Numbered from the stretch's first letter, positions 7,776 to 16,349 are shown. The stretch is 64,000 nucleotides of DNA from Micromonospora_G sp040676775 (GCF_040676775.1 NZ_JBFAPP010000007.1:310001-374000); one strand, 5' to 3'. Numbers and translations: made by a program. The notes: generated from the letters alone by a model not told the origin.

Positions 7776-9748
7776 CGGGCCACCGCCTCCGGCCGGGGTC
7801 GCGGGCTGCCGGCACCCGGTGCGGGCAGCAGCCGGGCGACGAGTTCCCCGAGGATGTCGATCCCGTGTTCGGTGAGCACCGACTCGGGGTGGAACTGCAC
7901 CGAGGAGAACAGCGGGCCGCGCATGGCGAGCACCTCGCCGGTGCTGGTGTCGCGGCATAGGTCGACGGTGCCGCCGGCGGCCGGCGGCCGGATCCGGTCG
8001 GTCGCGGACCGGGCGGCGAACGTGCTGTAGAAACCGCACCGCTCGACCCGGCCGAAGTAGTCGACCGTCAGTTGTATTCCCTGGTTCGGTGTCGACCTGC
8101 GCCGCAGGTCGAGGCCGAGCACCGCGGCCAGCACCTGGTGACCGAGGCAGATCGCGAGCAGCGGCACCCGGTCGGCCAGGAATCCCGCGACCAGCCGGGA
8201 CATCCGGTCGATTTTGGGGTCGCCACGGTCGGTCGGGTCACCCGGACCCGGCCCGGCCACCACCAGGTCGAAATCGGTCGGGTCGAACGGCTCGTCGTAA
8301 CGCCGGACCACCACGTGGTAGCCGAGCGCTGCCAGTTGGTGCCGCAGCATCGAGGTGAACGTGTCCTCGCAGTCGATGACCAGGATGCGGTGTTTGGCCG
8401 GCGGCCGGTGGGCCGATGCGGCACGCAGACCCGCTACGGTCCGGCCACGGCGGGCGTCGAACCAGAAGTCGGCGAGGTGGGCGTTGCGGGCGGCGAGCAC
8501 CTCACCCAGGGTGGGATGGTCCGCCCAGTCGATCGGGGCCGACGCGGGTCGGGGCGGTGGGGCGTCGGTCGCGGGGCCGCCGAACGCGTCACGCAGGGCC
8601 GCCGCCTTGGCCCCGGTTTCGGCCGCCTCGGCGAGCGGGTCTGAGTGGCGTACCAGCGTGGCTCCCACGTCGATACGCAGCCGGCCGCTCGGGTCGACGT
8701 CGGCGGTCCGGATGGTGATCGCCGAATCGAGTCGCTGCCGGCCGTCGGCCTCCCGGCCGATCAGCGCGACCACCCCGCTGTAGTAGGCCCGACCGGTCGG
8801 TTCGTGCCGGGCGATGACCCGGCAGGCCGACTCGACCGGGCTGCCGGTGACGGTCGGCGCGAACAGGGTGTTCCGCAGTACGTCCCGGACGTCGAGGTCG
8901 GTCGGTCCCTCGATGAGGTACTCGGTGTGTGCGAGACGGGACATGGTCTTGAGACGCGGTCCGATGGCGCGGCCGCCGTCGCGGCAGACCCGACCCATCA
9001 TCTTGAGTTCCTCGTCGAGCACCATGAACAGTTCGTCGGATTCCTTACCGTCGGCGAGGAATTCGAGTGCGCCGGCCACCGAGGGGCCGTCCGCCGGATA
9101 GCGGTAGGTGCCGCTGATCGGGTTCATCACCGCGGTGCCATCGACGACGCTGACGTGGCGTTCGGGCGAGGAACCGAGCAGCACCCGGTCACCGAGGTGG
9201 ACCAAGTAGGTCCAGTACGCCCCGGACTCGCTGGCCAGCAGGCGGGCGAAGGCGGCGAGCGCGACCGGGACCGAGAAGTCCTCGACCGTGGCCAGGAACG
9301 AGCGTTTGAGGACGAAGTTCGCGCCCTCCCCCTGCCCGATCTCGGTGTCGACGACCCGTCGCACCAGGTCGGCGTACGCCTGGTCGTCGAGGTCGAACCG
9401 GGCGTCGCGCAACCGCACCGAGGCGGCGTCGGCCCGGTCCGCGACCTCATGCAGGGGCAGGACGACGTGTTCGCGTACCTGCATGGCAACCAGCGGGACA
9501 CCATCGTCGCGGTGGGCGAACCCGCGCTCCCCGACCTGCCGGTACGGGACCACGGCCAGCAGGTCGTGGACGGGTGCGCCACCGTCGGGCACACCGGTCG
9601 GCACCGGCAGGTCCGCCAGTGTCTCCACCGGTGACACCGGGCCGGTAAGCAGATCCACCTGCCCAGGTGAGCCGAGTTCGGGGCGGTGCAGCAGGGCGAA
9701 CGGCGGGGTGAGCGAGGCCAGCGATGGCCGGGTGCGGTCAGTACGCAT
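7772..9748 (-). CDS. phzE: PhzE-type ADIC synthase (chorismate-utilising domain fused to glutamine amidotransferase)
   Basis: A 658-residue fusion. The N-terminal two thirds is a chorismate-binding domain with NPISGTYRYP, KESDELFMVLDEELKMM and FAPTVTGSPVESACRVI. The C-terminal third is a class I glutamine amidotransferase starting at KHRILVIDCEDTFTS and containing the nucleophilic Cys in AICLGHQVLA and the FHPES His/Glu pair. This domain order and length match PhzE, which makes 2-amino-2-desoxyisochorismate and, unlike anthranilate synthase, does not eliminate pyruvate. The PhzD-like gene in the same operon supports ADIC as product. The ATG at 9748 lies within the last codons of the preceding monooxygenase (11-nt overlap). 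Confidence 0.92.
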   Translation of the reverse strand: MRTDRTRPSLASLTPPFALLHRPELGSPGQVDLLTGPVSPVETLADLPVPTGVPDGGAPVHDLLAVVPYRQVGERGFAHRDDGVPLVAMQVREHVVLPLHEVADRADAASVRLRDARFDLDDQAYADLVRRVVDTEIGQGEGANFVLKRSFLATVEDFSVPVALAAFARLLASESGAYWTYLVHLGDRVLLGSSPERHVSVVDGTAVMNPISGTYRYPADGPSVAGALEFLADGKESDELFMVLDEELKMMGRVCRDGGRAIGPRLKTMSRLAHTEYLIEGPTDLDVRDVLRNTLFAPTVTGSPVESACRVIARHEPTGRAYYSGVVALIGREADGRQRLDSAITIRTADVDPSGRLRIDVGATLVRHSDPLAEAAETGAKAAALRDAFGGPATDAPPPRPASAPIDWADHPTLGEVLAARNAHLADFWFDARRGRTVAGLRAASAHRPPAKHRILVIDCEDTFTSMLRHQLAALGYHVVVRRYDEPFDPTDFDLVVAGPGPGDPTDRGDPKIDRMSRLVAGFLADRVPLLAICLGHQVLAAVLGLDLRRRSTPNQGIQLTVDYFGRVERCGFYSTFAARSATDRIRPPAAGGTVDLCRDTSTGEVLAMRGPLFSSVQFHPESVLTEHGIDILGELVARLLPAPGAGSPRPRPEAVAR

Positions 9749-11375
9749 GGCGGCCGCCGTCCCCGGCGCGGCCGGTGACCCGGTGCAGCACAGCGCGCCA
9801 GTCGTCCGGTGCCCGGTCACCACGCCATGCCACGTGCTGGTCGGGCCGGACGAGGACCAGGTCACGCTCCCAGACGGCGCGTACGCCGGGGTCGTCCACG
9901 GCCAGGTGGGTGAGTGGGACGCCGAGCCGGGAGGCCTCGTCGGCCAGCGGTCCGCCCGCATCCCGGCCGGACGTGTCCACCAGGGTGAACCCGGGTCCGA
10001 GCCGGTCCTGGAGGTGTCCACCGTCGGTGAGCCGTACGTTCGGCGCGCGCCCGCCCGGCCAGGTGGTCGCTACCGCCCGGTGCCAGTCCCACGGGGGTTC
10101 CGGCGTGCCGTCCGGGCAGATCACCGGGGAGTCGAGATAGCGCTGGCCGAGGTGTACGCCGATGTTGTCGACCTGATGCCGCTCGGTGTCCAGGAAGCCG
10201 GCAAGCCGGGACCTACTCGCGCCCCCGGCCCACAGCGCCGGGTAGCGTCGCCAAACCTCCAGCAGGTTGAAGCACATCTCCCGGTTGAACAGCGCGACCG
10301 GCCGCCGCTCGGCCTCGTAGCTGTCCAGCAGCGCCGCCCCAGCCCAGCCGTCGAGCACGGCGGCGAGCTTCCAGCCGAGGTCGACCGCGTCGGCGATGCC
10401 GGTGTTCGCACCGTGTCCACCGGTGGGAAAGAACTGGTGGGCCGCGTCACCGGCGAGGAAGACCGGACCCTGGCGGTAGCGGCGGGCGACCGCCAGGCGG
10501 CCCTCCCAGTGCGCCACGGTCAGCACCTCGTCGACCTCCAGCGGTACGCCCAGCCGCCGCCGGACCTCGTCGAGCGGGTCCCCGTCGACGGGGTCGTCGT
10601 CCGCAACCGGGAAGGTCGCCGTCCACGTCCCGACCCCGTCCCGGGCCACCAGGGTCAGCCCGGCGGCGGCGACGGCGAGGAAGAACCGCCCGTGCCGGCG
10701 CAGCACCGGATCGGTGCTGCGGAAGTAGACGTCGCGGTGGTGCGCGCGGGGCCCGAGTTCGTCCTGCTCGATGCCGACGGCGGCGGCTACCGCACTGTTG
10801 GCACCGTCGCAGCCGACCACGAATCGGGCGTGTACGCGTTCGCGCAGCCCGCTGCCGGTTTCGACGAGGACGACGTCCACGCCGTCCGGGCCGGACTCCA
10901 GCGCCTCGAACGACCATCCCTCCCGCAGGTCGACCAGGTCGTCCGCCCGGCACCGGGCCCGGCCGAGTTCCTCCAGCCGGGACCCGACGATCCGCTGGTA
11001 CGGCTCCCGGGGCTGGACGCCGTCGCGGTCGTCGGCGATCGTCTTGCGTAGTTGTGCCACTGACGGGTAGCTCCAGACCGAGACCGGGGGCTCGGCGAGG
11101 CTGGTGGTCCACAGGAAGGTGAACGGGTGGTCGTCCGGCACGCCTCGTGCCCGGATCTCGTCGACCAGTCCCAGCCGGCGCAGCAGTTCCATACTGCGGG
11201 CGTTGAGGTAGTCCATCTTCGGGTGCCGCGACGCCGACCGGGACCGGTCGACCACCAGGCACCGGACACCGTGATGGGCCAGTTCCTGGGCCAGGACCAG
11301 GCCGACCGGACCGGCGCCAACCACCAGGACCGGTGTCTCGGTCGTGGTGGGGTGGCGCTGATCGTGCTCGATCAC
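9738..11375 (-). CDS. FAD-dependent monooxygenase, PheA/TfdB phenol hydroxylase type
   Basis: A 545-residue class A flavin monooxygenase with three visible parts. These are an N-terminal FAD fold (VLVVGAGPVGLVLA), a central CDGANSAV motif with FLAGDAAHQFFPTGGHGANTG, and a C-terminal thioredoxin-like domain ending near residue 540. This architecture is typical of phenol and polyketide hydroxylases acting on large aromatic substrates. It probably hydroxylates or oxidatively rearranges an aromatic intermediate of the cluster; the exact step is unknown. The start is GTG at 11375 with GAGGAG 6 nt upstream. It sits between the DAHP synthase (35-nt gap) and the overlapping PhzE-like gene. Confidence 0.87.
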   Translation of the reverse strand: MIEHDQRHPTTTETPVLVVGAGPVGLVLAQELAHHGVRCLVVDRSRSASRHPKMDYLNARSMELLRRLGLVDEIRARGVPDDHPFTFLWTTSLAEPPVSVWSYPSVAQLRKTIADDRDGVQPREPYQRIVGSRLEELGRARCRADDLVDLREGWSFEALESGPDGVDVVLVETGSGLRERVHARFVVGCDGANSAVAAAVGIEQDELGPRAHHRDVYFRSTDPVLRRHGRFFLAVAAAGLTLVARDGVGTWTATFPVADDDPVDGDPLDEVRRRLGVPLEVDEVLTVAHWEGRLAVARRYRQGPVFLAGDAAHQFFPTGGHGANTGIADAVDLGWKLAAVLDGWAGAALLDSYEAERRPVALFNREMCFNLLEVWRRYPALWAGGASRSRLAGFLDTERHQVDNIGVHLGQRYLDSPVICPDGTPEPPWDWHRAVATTWPGGRAPNVRLTDGGHLQDRLGPGFTLVDTSGRDAGGPLADEASRLGVPLTHLAVDDPGVRAVWERDLVLVRPDQHVAWRGDRAPDDWRAVLHRVTGRAGDGGRHAY

Positions 11376-11410
11376 TTGCGCTCCTCGCTGCTTCGAAGGG
11401 ACGGCCGGGG

Positions 11411-12622
11411 TCACGAGCGCCACGCGGACACCGCCGTGTCGGCCTGCTCGGCGTTCAGCCGTGGATCGCACAGGGTGGTGTAGCCGGCGACGCCGACCCG
11501 GTCGAGCGCCGACGCGTCTGCCACGCACTCTTCGACGGGAGTCGGGGTCGTCTCCAGGTGCAGCCCGCCCGGCACCGCCCCGACCTCGGTGACGACCTGC
11601 TGGAACTGCACGAGTTCCCGCAGCACGGTGTGCACCAGCCGGGTCTTGCGGCCGCCGGGCGCGCGGATGGTGTTGCCGTGCATCGGGTCGCACAGCCAGA
11701 CGACCGGGTGCCCTGCCGCCCGTACCGCCCGGACCAGCTGCGGCAACCGGTCGGCGACCGCGTCGGCGCCCAACCGGGCGATCAGGGTCAGCCGGCCGGG
11801 CCGGCGTGCCGGGTCGAGGCGGTCGCAGAGCGCGACCAGCTCGGTGACGCCGGTGCCGGGTCCGACCTTGCAGGCCAGCGGATTGCGTACGGATGCGAAC
11901 AGGGTCACGTGCGGGCCGTCGAGTCGGCGGGTCCGGTCACCGAGCCATGGCCAGTGGGTGGAGGTGAGGTAGCGGTGCCCGGCCGGGTCGTGGCGTACCA
12001 GGGACGACTCGTAGTCCAGGACGAGCGCCTCATGGCTGGTCCACACCCGACCCGTCGCGGGCGTCCCGGCCGTACTCAGGAACCGCATGGCGTGCGCGGA
12101 CGCCTGGTATCCGGCGAGCATCCGCAAGGGGTCGTGGGCCCGGCTGACCGGATCCGGTTCGGGTCCGTTGACCAGCGAACCCCGGTAGACCGGCAGGTCC
12201 TGGGCGCCGATCCGCTCGTGTGAGGCGGAACGCGGCTTCGCGAACTGCCCGGCGATGCGACCGACCGGCACGACCAGCCGGCTGGTGCCGGCCGCCACCC
12301 GGTCGGCGAGCGACCTGAGCAGGTCGACCTTTGGTGCGAGGTGCTGCGGTACGCACTCGGCCGGGTCCTCGGCGCAGTCACCGGCCTGGACCACCCGTGC
12401 CCGGTCGGCAGCCACCTCCGCCAGCAGGGCGGAGAGGGTGTCCACCTCGTCGGGTGTGACCAGCGGTGGCAGGTGCGCCAACTCGTCGCGCACCTTGGCC
12501 GTCAGGGCCTGGTCGGGCCAGTCGGGCTGCTGGTCGGCCGGTGGTCCGGACTCACCGGGATTCGATGTCAATGGCGGTCGGTCGATGTCACTCAATACAT
12601 CCAACCGAGAATCGCGGACCAC
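11411..12622 (-). CDS. phzC: Class II DAHP synthase, short PhzC-like form
   Basis: A plant-type (class II) 3-deoxy-D-arabino-heptulosonate 7-phosphate synthase of about 403 residues. Markers are VQAGDCAEDPAE, KPRSASHERIG (RTx-SxR type substrate segment), GVTELVALCDRLDP, LIARLGADAV and VVWLCDPMHGNT. It lacks most of the N-terminal extension of housekeeping actinobacterial enzymes, like PhzC, which suggests reduced feedback regulation. It would raise chorismate supply for the PhzE-like gene. The GTG at 12622 was chosen because GAAGGGA precedes it at about 6 nt; a TTG at 12595 is an alternative. This is the first gene of the leftward operon. Confidence 0.9.
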   Translation of the reverse strand: MVRDSRLDVLSDIDRPPLTSNPGESGPPADQQPDWPDQALTAKVRDELAHLPPLVTPDEVDTLSALLAEVAADRARVVQAGDCAEDPAECVPQHLAPKVDLLRSLADRVAAGTSRLVVPVGRIAGQFAKPRSASHERIGAQDLPVYRGSLVNGPEPDPVSRAHDPLRMLAGYQASAHAMRFLSTAGTPATGRVWTSHEALVLDYESSLVRHDPAGHRYLTSTHWPWLGDRTRRLDGPHVTLFASVRNPLACKVGPGTGVTELVALCDRLDPARRPGRLTLIARLGADAVADRLPQLVRAVRAAGHPVVWLCDPMHGNTIRAPGGRKTRLVHTVLRELVQFQQVVTEVGAVPGGLHLETTPTPVEECVADASALDRVGVAGYTTLCDPRLNAEQADTAVSAWRS

Positions 12623-12722
12623 AGGCGTCCCTTCAAGACGTGCGGTTGGGTCATCACATTGATCTCGTCGACTGGGTTCGGCGACCTGTATCCGAATGTA
12701 TTCGCGGACCCGACCACCCCCC

Positions 12723-12740
12723 ACTACTCGTGTGAGTAGT
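12723..12740. promoter_or_regulatory. 18-bp palindrome ACTACT-N6-AGTAGT upstream of the DAHP synthase operon
   Basis: The sequence reads ACTACTCGTGTGAGTAGT, a perfect 7-bp inverted repeat around GTGT. It lies 101 nt upstream of the proposed DAHP synthase start, in the 368-bp divergent region shared with the first FAD oxidase. It has the same 6-6-6 geometry as the ATCACG-N6-CGTGAT sites but different half-sites, so it may bind another dimeric regulator. No second copy was noticed in the window. Confidence 0.5.
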
Positions 12741-12848
12741 CCGTTACGCTCGGCCGACCCGGCATCCCGCTTTCACGTGATGGATCGCGTCGGGCACGTG
12801 TCAATCACCCGCACCCCGGCCGAGAGGCCGTCGTACGGCGTTTGCCGT

Positions 12849-12866
12849 ATCACGCGAAAGCGTGAT
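12849..12866. promoter_or_regulatory. Cluster operator copy 1: ATCACG-CGAAAG-CGTGAT
   Basis: An 18-bp palindrome with exact ATCACG and CGTGAT half-sites, 125 nt before the first FAD oxidase start and 227 nt before the DAHP synthase start. The same half-sites and 6-nt spacer recur at 16239, 18043 and 23478. At this copy the inner bases extend the arms to ATCACGC/GCGTGAT. A lone half-site-like CACGTGAT occurs nearby at 12774-12781. The cognate regulator is not identified. The rest of the 12623-12990 intergenic stretch shows no gene. Confidence 0.75.
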
Positions 12867-12990
12867 GCGTGGGCCGAATCCGCGAGCCATCCTCGCCACG
12901 TCGCCATGGATCGAGCGGGGGAACGTCGACGCACGGTCGCGGCACAGATAGGGCGAATTGCCATTCGACTAGGTGTGCAAGGAGGAATCT

Positions 12991-14589
12991 GTGGGTGAAG
13001 TGACACGTCGTACGCTGCTGGCTGGGTCCGCGGCGCTGGGCAGCAGCCTGGTCGCCGGGACGACAGCGGCGGCGGCACCGGCGGGGACGGGGGCATCCCC
13101 GCTGAACACGACGACCGTGGGTGTGCAGGACTTCCGTTACGCCGACCTGGTCCGGGGTCAGAACGTACGGTTCGTGAGTCAGCCGGAGTACGTCCGGCTG
13201 ATCCAGACCCCCGACCAGGTGGCCGGTGCCGTACGGGCCGCGGTGCTGGCCGGCAAGCGGATCGCCGTACGCAGCGGCGGCCACTGCTACGAGGACTTCG
13301 TCGACAACGCGCAGACCCAGGTCGTCCTTGACCTGTCCGGGATGCGGGCGATCTACTACGACTCGTCCCGACGGGCGTTCGCGGTCGAGTCCGGCGCGAC
13401 CCTCGGGTCGGTGTACGAGGCCCTGTTCAAGGGCTGGGGGGTGACCGTCCCGGGTGGATCGTGCCCCTCGGTGGCCGTCGGCGGTCAGGTGGCCGGCGGC
13501 GGATACGGTCAGTTGAACCGGTCGCACGGCCTGCTGGTGGACTACCTGGACGCGGTCGAGGTGGTGGTCGTCAGGGCTGACCGGACGGTGCAGCGGGTGA
13601 TCGCCACCTCGGCGGCGAACGACCCCAACCGGGACCTGTGGTGGGGGCACACCGGCGGCGGTGGCGGGAACTTCGGCGTGGTGACCCGCTATTGGTTCAA
13701 GACACCGGGGGCGAGCGGGTCGGACCCGACCACCCTGTTGCCGCGACCGCCCGCCGAGCTGTGGATCAACCAGGTGGCGTGGCCGTGGGCGACGCTGACC
13801 GAGGCGCACTTCGGCCAGCTGGTACGCAACTTCGGCCGGTGGTGCGAGCAGAACAGCGCCCCCGGCTCACCGTGGACGCGACTGTTCAGCCGGCTCCTGC
13901 TGAACCACCAGGCAAACGGGACGATCAACATGGTCACCCAGATCGACGCCTCGGTGCCGGGCGCCGAGGCGATGCTCCAGCAGTTCGTCGCAGCGGTCGG
14001 CAACGGGATCCCGGCGCCGCAGGTATGGGACCACCGGCGACTGCCCTGGCTGCACACCACCACCTGGCGGGCGATGTTCGGCGGCGACGCCACCGGCCGG
14101 GCGGACTTCAAGTCGACGTACATGCGGGCTGCGTTCCCGGACTCGCACGTGGCTGCGTTCTACCGCCACCTGACCAGCGCCGACTACCGCAATCCGGTGG
14201 CGATTCTGCAGATCTCGACCTATGGTGGCCGCACGAACACGGTGTCGCCCACCGCCACGGCGGTGGCCCACCGCGACTCGGTGATGAAGATGCACTACCT
14301 GGTCGGCTGGGGCAACGAACCCGAAGACGCCCTGCACATCGACTACCTGCGCCGGTTCTACCGGGACGTGTACGCCGCCACCGGCGGAGTCCCGGTGCCG
14401 AACGCGGTCACCGACGGATGTTTCATCAACTATGCCGACATCGACCTGAGCGACCCGGCGTGGAACACCTCCGGTGTGCCCTGGCACCACCTGTACTACA
14501 AGGACAACTACCGGATCCTGCAACAGGTCAAGGCGCGGTGGGACCCGACCGACACGTTCCGCCACGCCCAATCGATCCGACTTCCGTAA
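12991..14589 (+). CDS. Tat-exported BBE-like FAD-linked oxidase (copy 1)
   Basis: A 532-residue flavoprotein. The start VGEVTRRTLLAGSAALG is a twin-arginine signal followed by an Ala-rich cleavage region near residue 30. The PCMH FAD-binding domain carries RSGGHCYEDF (8-alpha-histidyl FAD site) and PGGSCPSVAVGG (6-S-cysteinyl site), so FAD is predicted to be bound through two covalent bonds. The C-terminal BBE domain ends YYKDNYRILQQVKARWDP. Relatives oxidise alcohols, sugars or ring carbons and couple rings in natural-product pathways. The GTG at 12991 follows AAGGAGG at ideal spacing. It is paralogous to the gene at 16350. A late, extracytoplasmic tailoring step is inferred. Confidence 0.9.
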   Translation: MGEVTRRTLLAGSAALGSSLVAGTTAAAAPAGTGASPLNTTTVGVQDFRYADLVRGQNVRFVSQPEYVRLIQTPDQVAGAVRAAVLAGKRIAVRSGGHCYEDFVDNAQTQVVLDLSGMRAIYYDSSRRAFAVESGATLGSVYEALFKGWGVTVPGGSCPSVAVGGQVAGGGYGQLNRSHGLLVDYLDAVEVVVVRADRTVQRVIATSAANDPNRDLWWGHTGGGGGNFGVVTRYWFKTPGASGSDPTTLLPRPPAELWINQVAWPWATLTEAHFGQLVRNFGRWCEQNSAPGSPWTRLFSRLLLNHQANGTINMVTQIDASVPGAEAMLQQFVAAVGNGIPAPQVWDHRRLPWLHTTTWRAMFGGDATGRADFKSTYMRAAFPDSHVAAFYRHLTSADYRNPVAILQISTYGGRTNTVSPTATAVAHRDSVMKMHYLVGWGNEPEDALHIDYLRRFYRDVYAATGGVPVPNAVTDGCFINYADIDLSDPAWNTSGVPWHHLYYKDNYRILQQVKARWDPTDTFRHAQSIRLP

Positions 14590-14614
14590 ACCGCGGCCGC
14601 AACGGGGAGGTGTG

Positions 14615-15052
14615 ATGCCGAGCAACGGTTCCGGTTCCGTGGTGCACTTACCGGCCACGGAGGTCATGACTTTGATGATGTCGAACGACGGTGTCTGTTA
14701 CCTGATGGCCGGTCCGGACAGCGGGGCGACGGTCACCACGTTCATCGCCGCCTCGTTCAGCAACACCGACGCCGCACTCGTGGTCATGTGCACGGTCGTG
14801 CCGCCGCACGAGGGTTCCGTGCCCCGGGTGCACGAGGACGTCGACGAATCCTTCTACGTCCTCGACGGAGAACTCCAGATGACGGCCGACGGGCGATCGT
14901 TCACGATGGCGCCGGGCGACTACACCCTCGTACCCGGCGGTCTGCGGCACGCATGGCGCAACCCCGGCGGCGAGCCGGCGCGGGTCATCCGTACCTGCAC
15001 CCGCGCCGGTCAGGAGGCCCATCCCTTCCGGGTGGCGGGAATCGGCAGGTAG
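14615..15052 (+). CDS. Small cupin-fold protein
   Basis: A 145-residue single-domain cupin. The first cupin motif reads PRVHEDVDESFYVLDGEL and the second YTLVPGGLRHAWRN. Compared with quercetinase-type cupins the first His of the usual HxH pair appears to be Arg (RVH), so metal binding may be altered. It could be a dioxygenase, a cyclase or an isomerase for the cluster product; no specific reaction can be assigned. It begins 25 nt after the FAD oxidase with GGGGAGG before the ATG, so the two are likely cotranscribed. A strong hairpin follows its stop. Confidence 0.75.
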   Translation: MPSNGSGSVVHLPATEVMTLMMSNDGVCYLMAGPDSGATVTTFIAASFSNTDAALVVMCTVVPPHEGSVPRVHEDVDESFYVLDGELQMTADGRSFTMAPGDYTLVPGGLRHAWRNPGGEPARVIRTCTRAGQEAHPFRVAGIGR

Positions 15053-15055
15053 GGA

Positions 15056-15094
15056 CGGTGGTGGGGGCCCGGCGGGCAGGTGCCCCCACCACCG
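15056..15094. terminator. Bidirectional hairpin terminator between convergent genes
   Basis: A perfect 13-bp GC-rich stem (CGGTGGTGGGGGC with GCCCCCACCACCG) encloses a 13-nt loop. It lies between the cupin stop at 15052 and the methyltransferase stop at 15099, which converge. There is no U-run, as is common in actinomycetes. Confidence 0.8.
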
Positions 15095-15098
15095 ATCA

Positions 15099-16163
15099 CT
15101 ACCGGTCGTCCCGCTTGATGCCGGTGATCAGGACGTCACTGAGACCACCGACGTAGAACCGGCCGGCCGGCTCGAAGCCGACTTCGGCGAGCCACTGCTC
15201 GTATTCCCGAGCGGTGTAGACCATGCCCTCGCCGGAGGCGATGGTCTGGAAGTACGCCGACAGGTACGCCGCGAGTTCCGGACCGGTTTCGTCGTCGTCC
15301 TGGCTCGGCGTCAGGATGAAGATCTGCGAGCCGGGATCGAGTGCCCGTGAAGCCTTCTCCAGCAGCAGCCGGTTGCGCTCGATCGACCAGATCTCCAGGA
15401 AGTGCGCGAAGATCAACCCATCGCAGTCCCTCGGCAGCTCGTCGTGGAACACGTCCAGGCCGACCGCGCGTACCCGGTCGTCGAGCCCGGCGTCGGCGAT
15501 GCGCTCCCGGGCCGCCTCGACGACGCTCGGCAGGTCGACGATGGTGATTTGCAGGTGTGGCCAGCGCCGTGCCAACGCGGTCGCGTTCACGGCGGTGCCG
15601 CCGCCGACGTCGAGCAGGTGCCGGCACTCGGACAGGTCGAGCTTGCGGGCCAGGTCGGCAGCGACCGTACGGCTGACGGAGCCCATCATGTGGTGGAACG
15701 TCGTCTCGAGCTGCGGGTGGCCGACCAGTCGACCGTACAGCGTGGACGCCTCACCGGACAGCTCTCGCTGCAATCCGATATTGGTGTTCGCCTCCAGCGA
15801 TTCGTAGAACCAGCCCATCGCCCGGTACGTCAGGTGCTGCTCGAACGGCACGAACGCGCCCGGCAGGTCGGTGAGGTCGGCCGCCAGCGGTTCCGAGATC
15901 GCCGTGTTGAAGTAACCATCGCCGTCCTTGGCGACCAGGCCGGCGACGGTGCAACCGAGCAGCAGGACCCGGGTCGGCTGCTCGTCCAGGCCTAGCCGTT
16001 TCGCGATCTCCGCGCGGGACAGACCCGGCTCGGCCGCGAGCAGCGTGAACAGGCCCGCCCGGAACGCGGCGCTGAGGAATTGAAAGCGATAATGTGCCTT
16101 GTAGAGCGGACGGAGTGCGGTCTCCGCCTGGTTGTCCAGGCGCGGGCCCATTGCTCGTGTCAT
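15099..16163 (-). CDS. Methyltransf_2-family O-methyltransferase-like protein with altered catalytic motif
   Basis: A 354-residue protein with an N-terminal winged-helix dimerisation domain (about 1-110) and a C-terminal SAM-binding Rossmann domain. Motif I is LLDVGGGTAVNATALA, followed by the acidic end of strand 2 in TIVDLPSVV. At the position where plant-type O-methyltransferases carry the catalytic base (usually LHDW) this protein has FAHFLEIWS, so the His seems replaced by Glu. It may use a different chemistry, methylate an amine or carboxylate, or be a hydroxylase or decarboxylase on the same fold, as seen for RdmB-type proteins. The ATG at 16163 has GGAGG 7 nt upstream. It is divergent from the second FAD oxidase. 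Confidence 0.83.
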   Translation of the reverse strand: MTRAMGPRLDNQAETALRPLYKAHYRFQFLSAAFRAGLFTLLAAEPGLSRAEIAKRLGLDEQPTRVLLLGCTVAGLVAKDGDGYFNTAISEPLAADLTDLPGAFVPFEQHLTYRAMGWFYESLEANTNIGLQRELSGEASTLYGRLVGHPQLETTFHHMMGSVSRTVAADLARKLDLSECRHLLDVGGGTAVNATALARRWPHLQITIVDLPSVVEAARERIADAGLDDRVRAVGLDVFHDELPRDCDGLIFAHFLEIWSIERNRLLLEKASRALDPGSQIFILTPSQDDDETGPELAAYLSAYFQTIASGEGMVYTAREYEQWLAEVGFEPAGRFYVGGLSDVLITGIKRDDR

Positions 16164-16238
16164 ATTGTCGCCTCCGACTCGTCTCACACCACTCACCTGT
16201 CTACCCGCGTAGACTAGCCATTCGGCGATTGCCGGGTA

Positions 16239-16256
16239 ATCACGTAATCGCGTGAT
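16239..16256. promoter_or_regulatory. Cluster operator copy 2: ATCACG-TAATCG-CGTGAT
   Basis: An exact copy of both half-sites with 6-nt spacing. It sits in the 186-bp divergent region, 75 nt before the methyltransferase start and 93 nt before the second FAD oxidase, so one bound regulator could control both. Confidence 0.8.
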
Positions 16257-16349
16257 CCTATCAATTTCGATTCGCGTATTCGCGGTATGGACGGTGCGAG
16301 TCAGGGCTGGATAACGTTGCCTTTCAACCGCCTATCCGGAGGTTCGGAA

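Noticed and set aside
1..12622. Phenazine gene cluster
   Set aside because: PhzC-, PhzD- and PhzE-like genes are present, but no PhzF, PhzA/B or PhzG homologue is visible, and an EntA-type dehydrogenase diverts the intermediate to 3-hydroxyanthranilate.
12774..12781. CACGTGAT as a fifth cluster operator
   Set aside because: Only one half-site-like element is present and no ATCACG partner lies at the 6-nt spacing.
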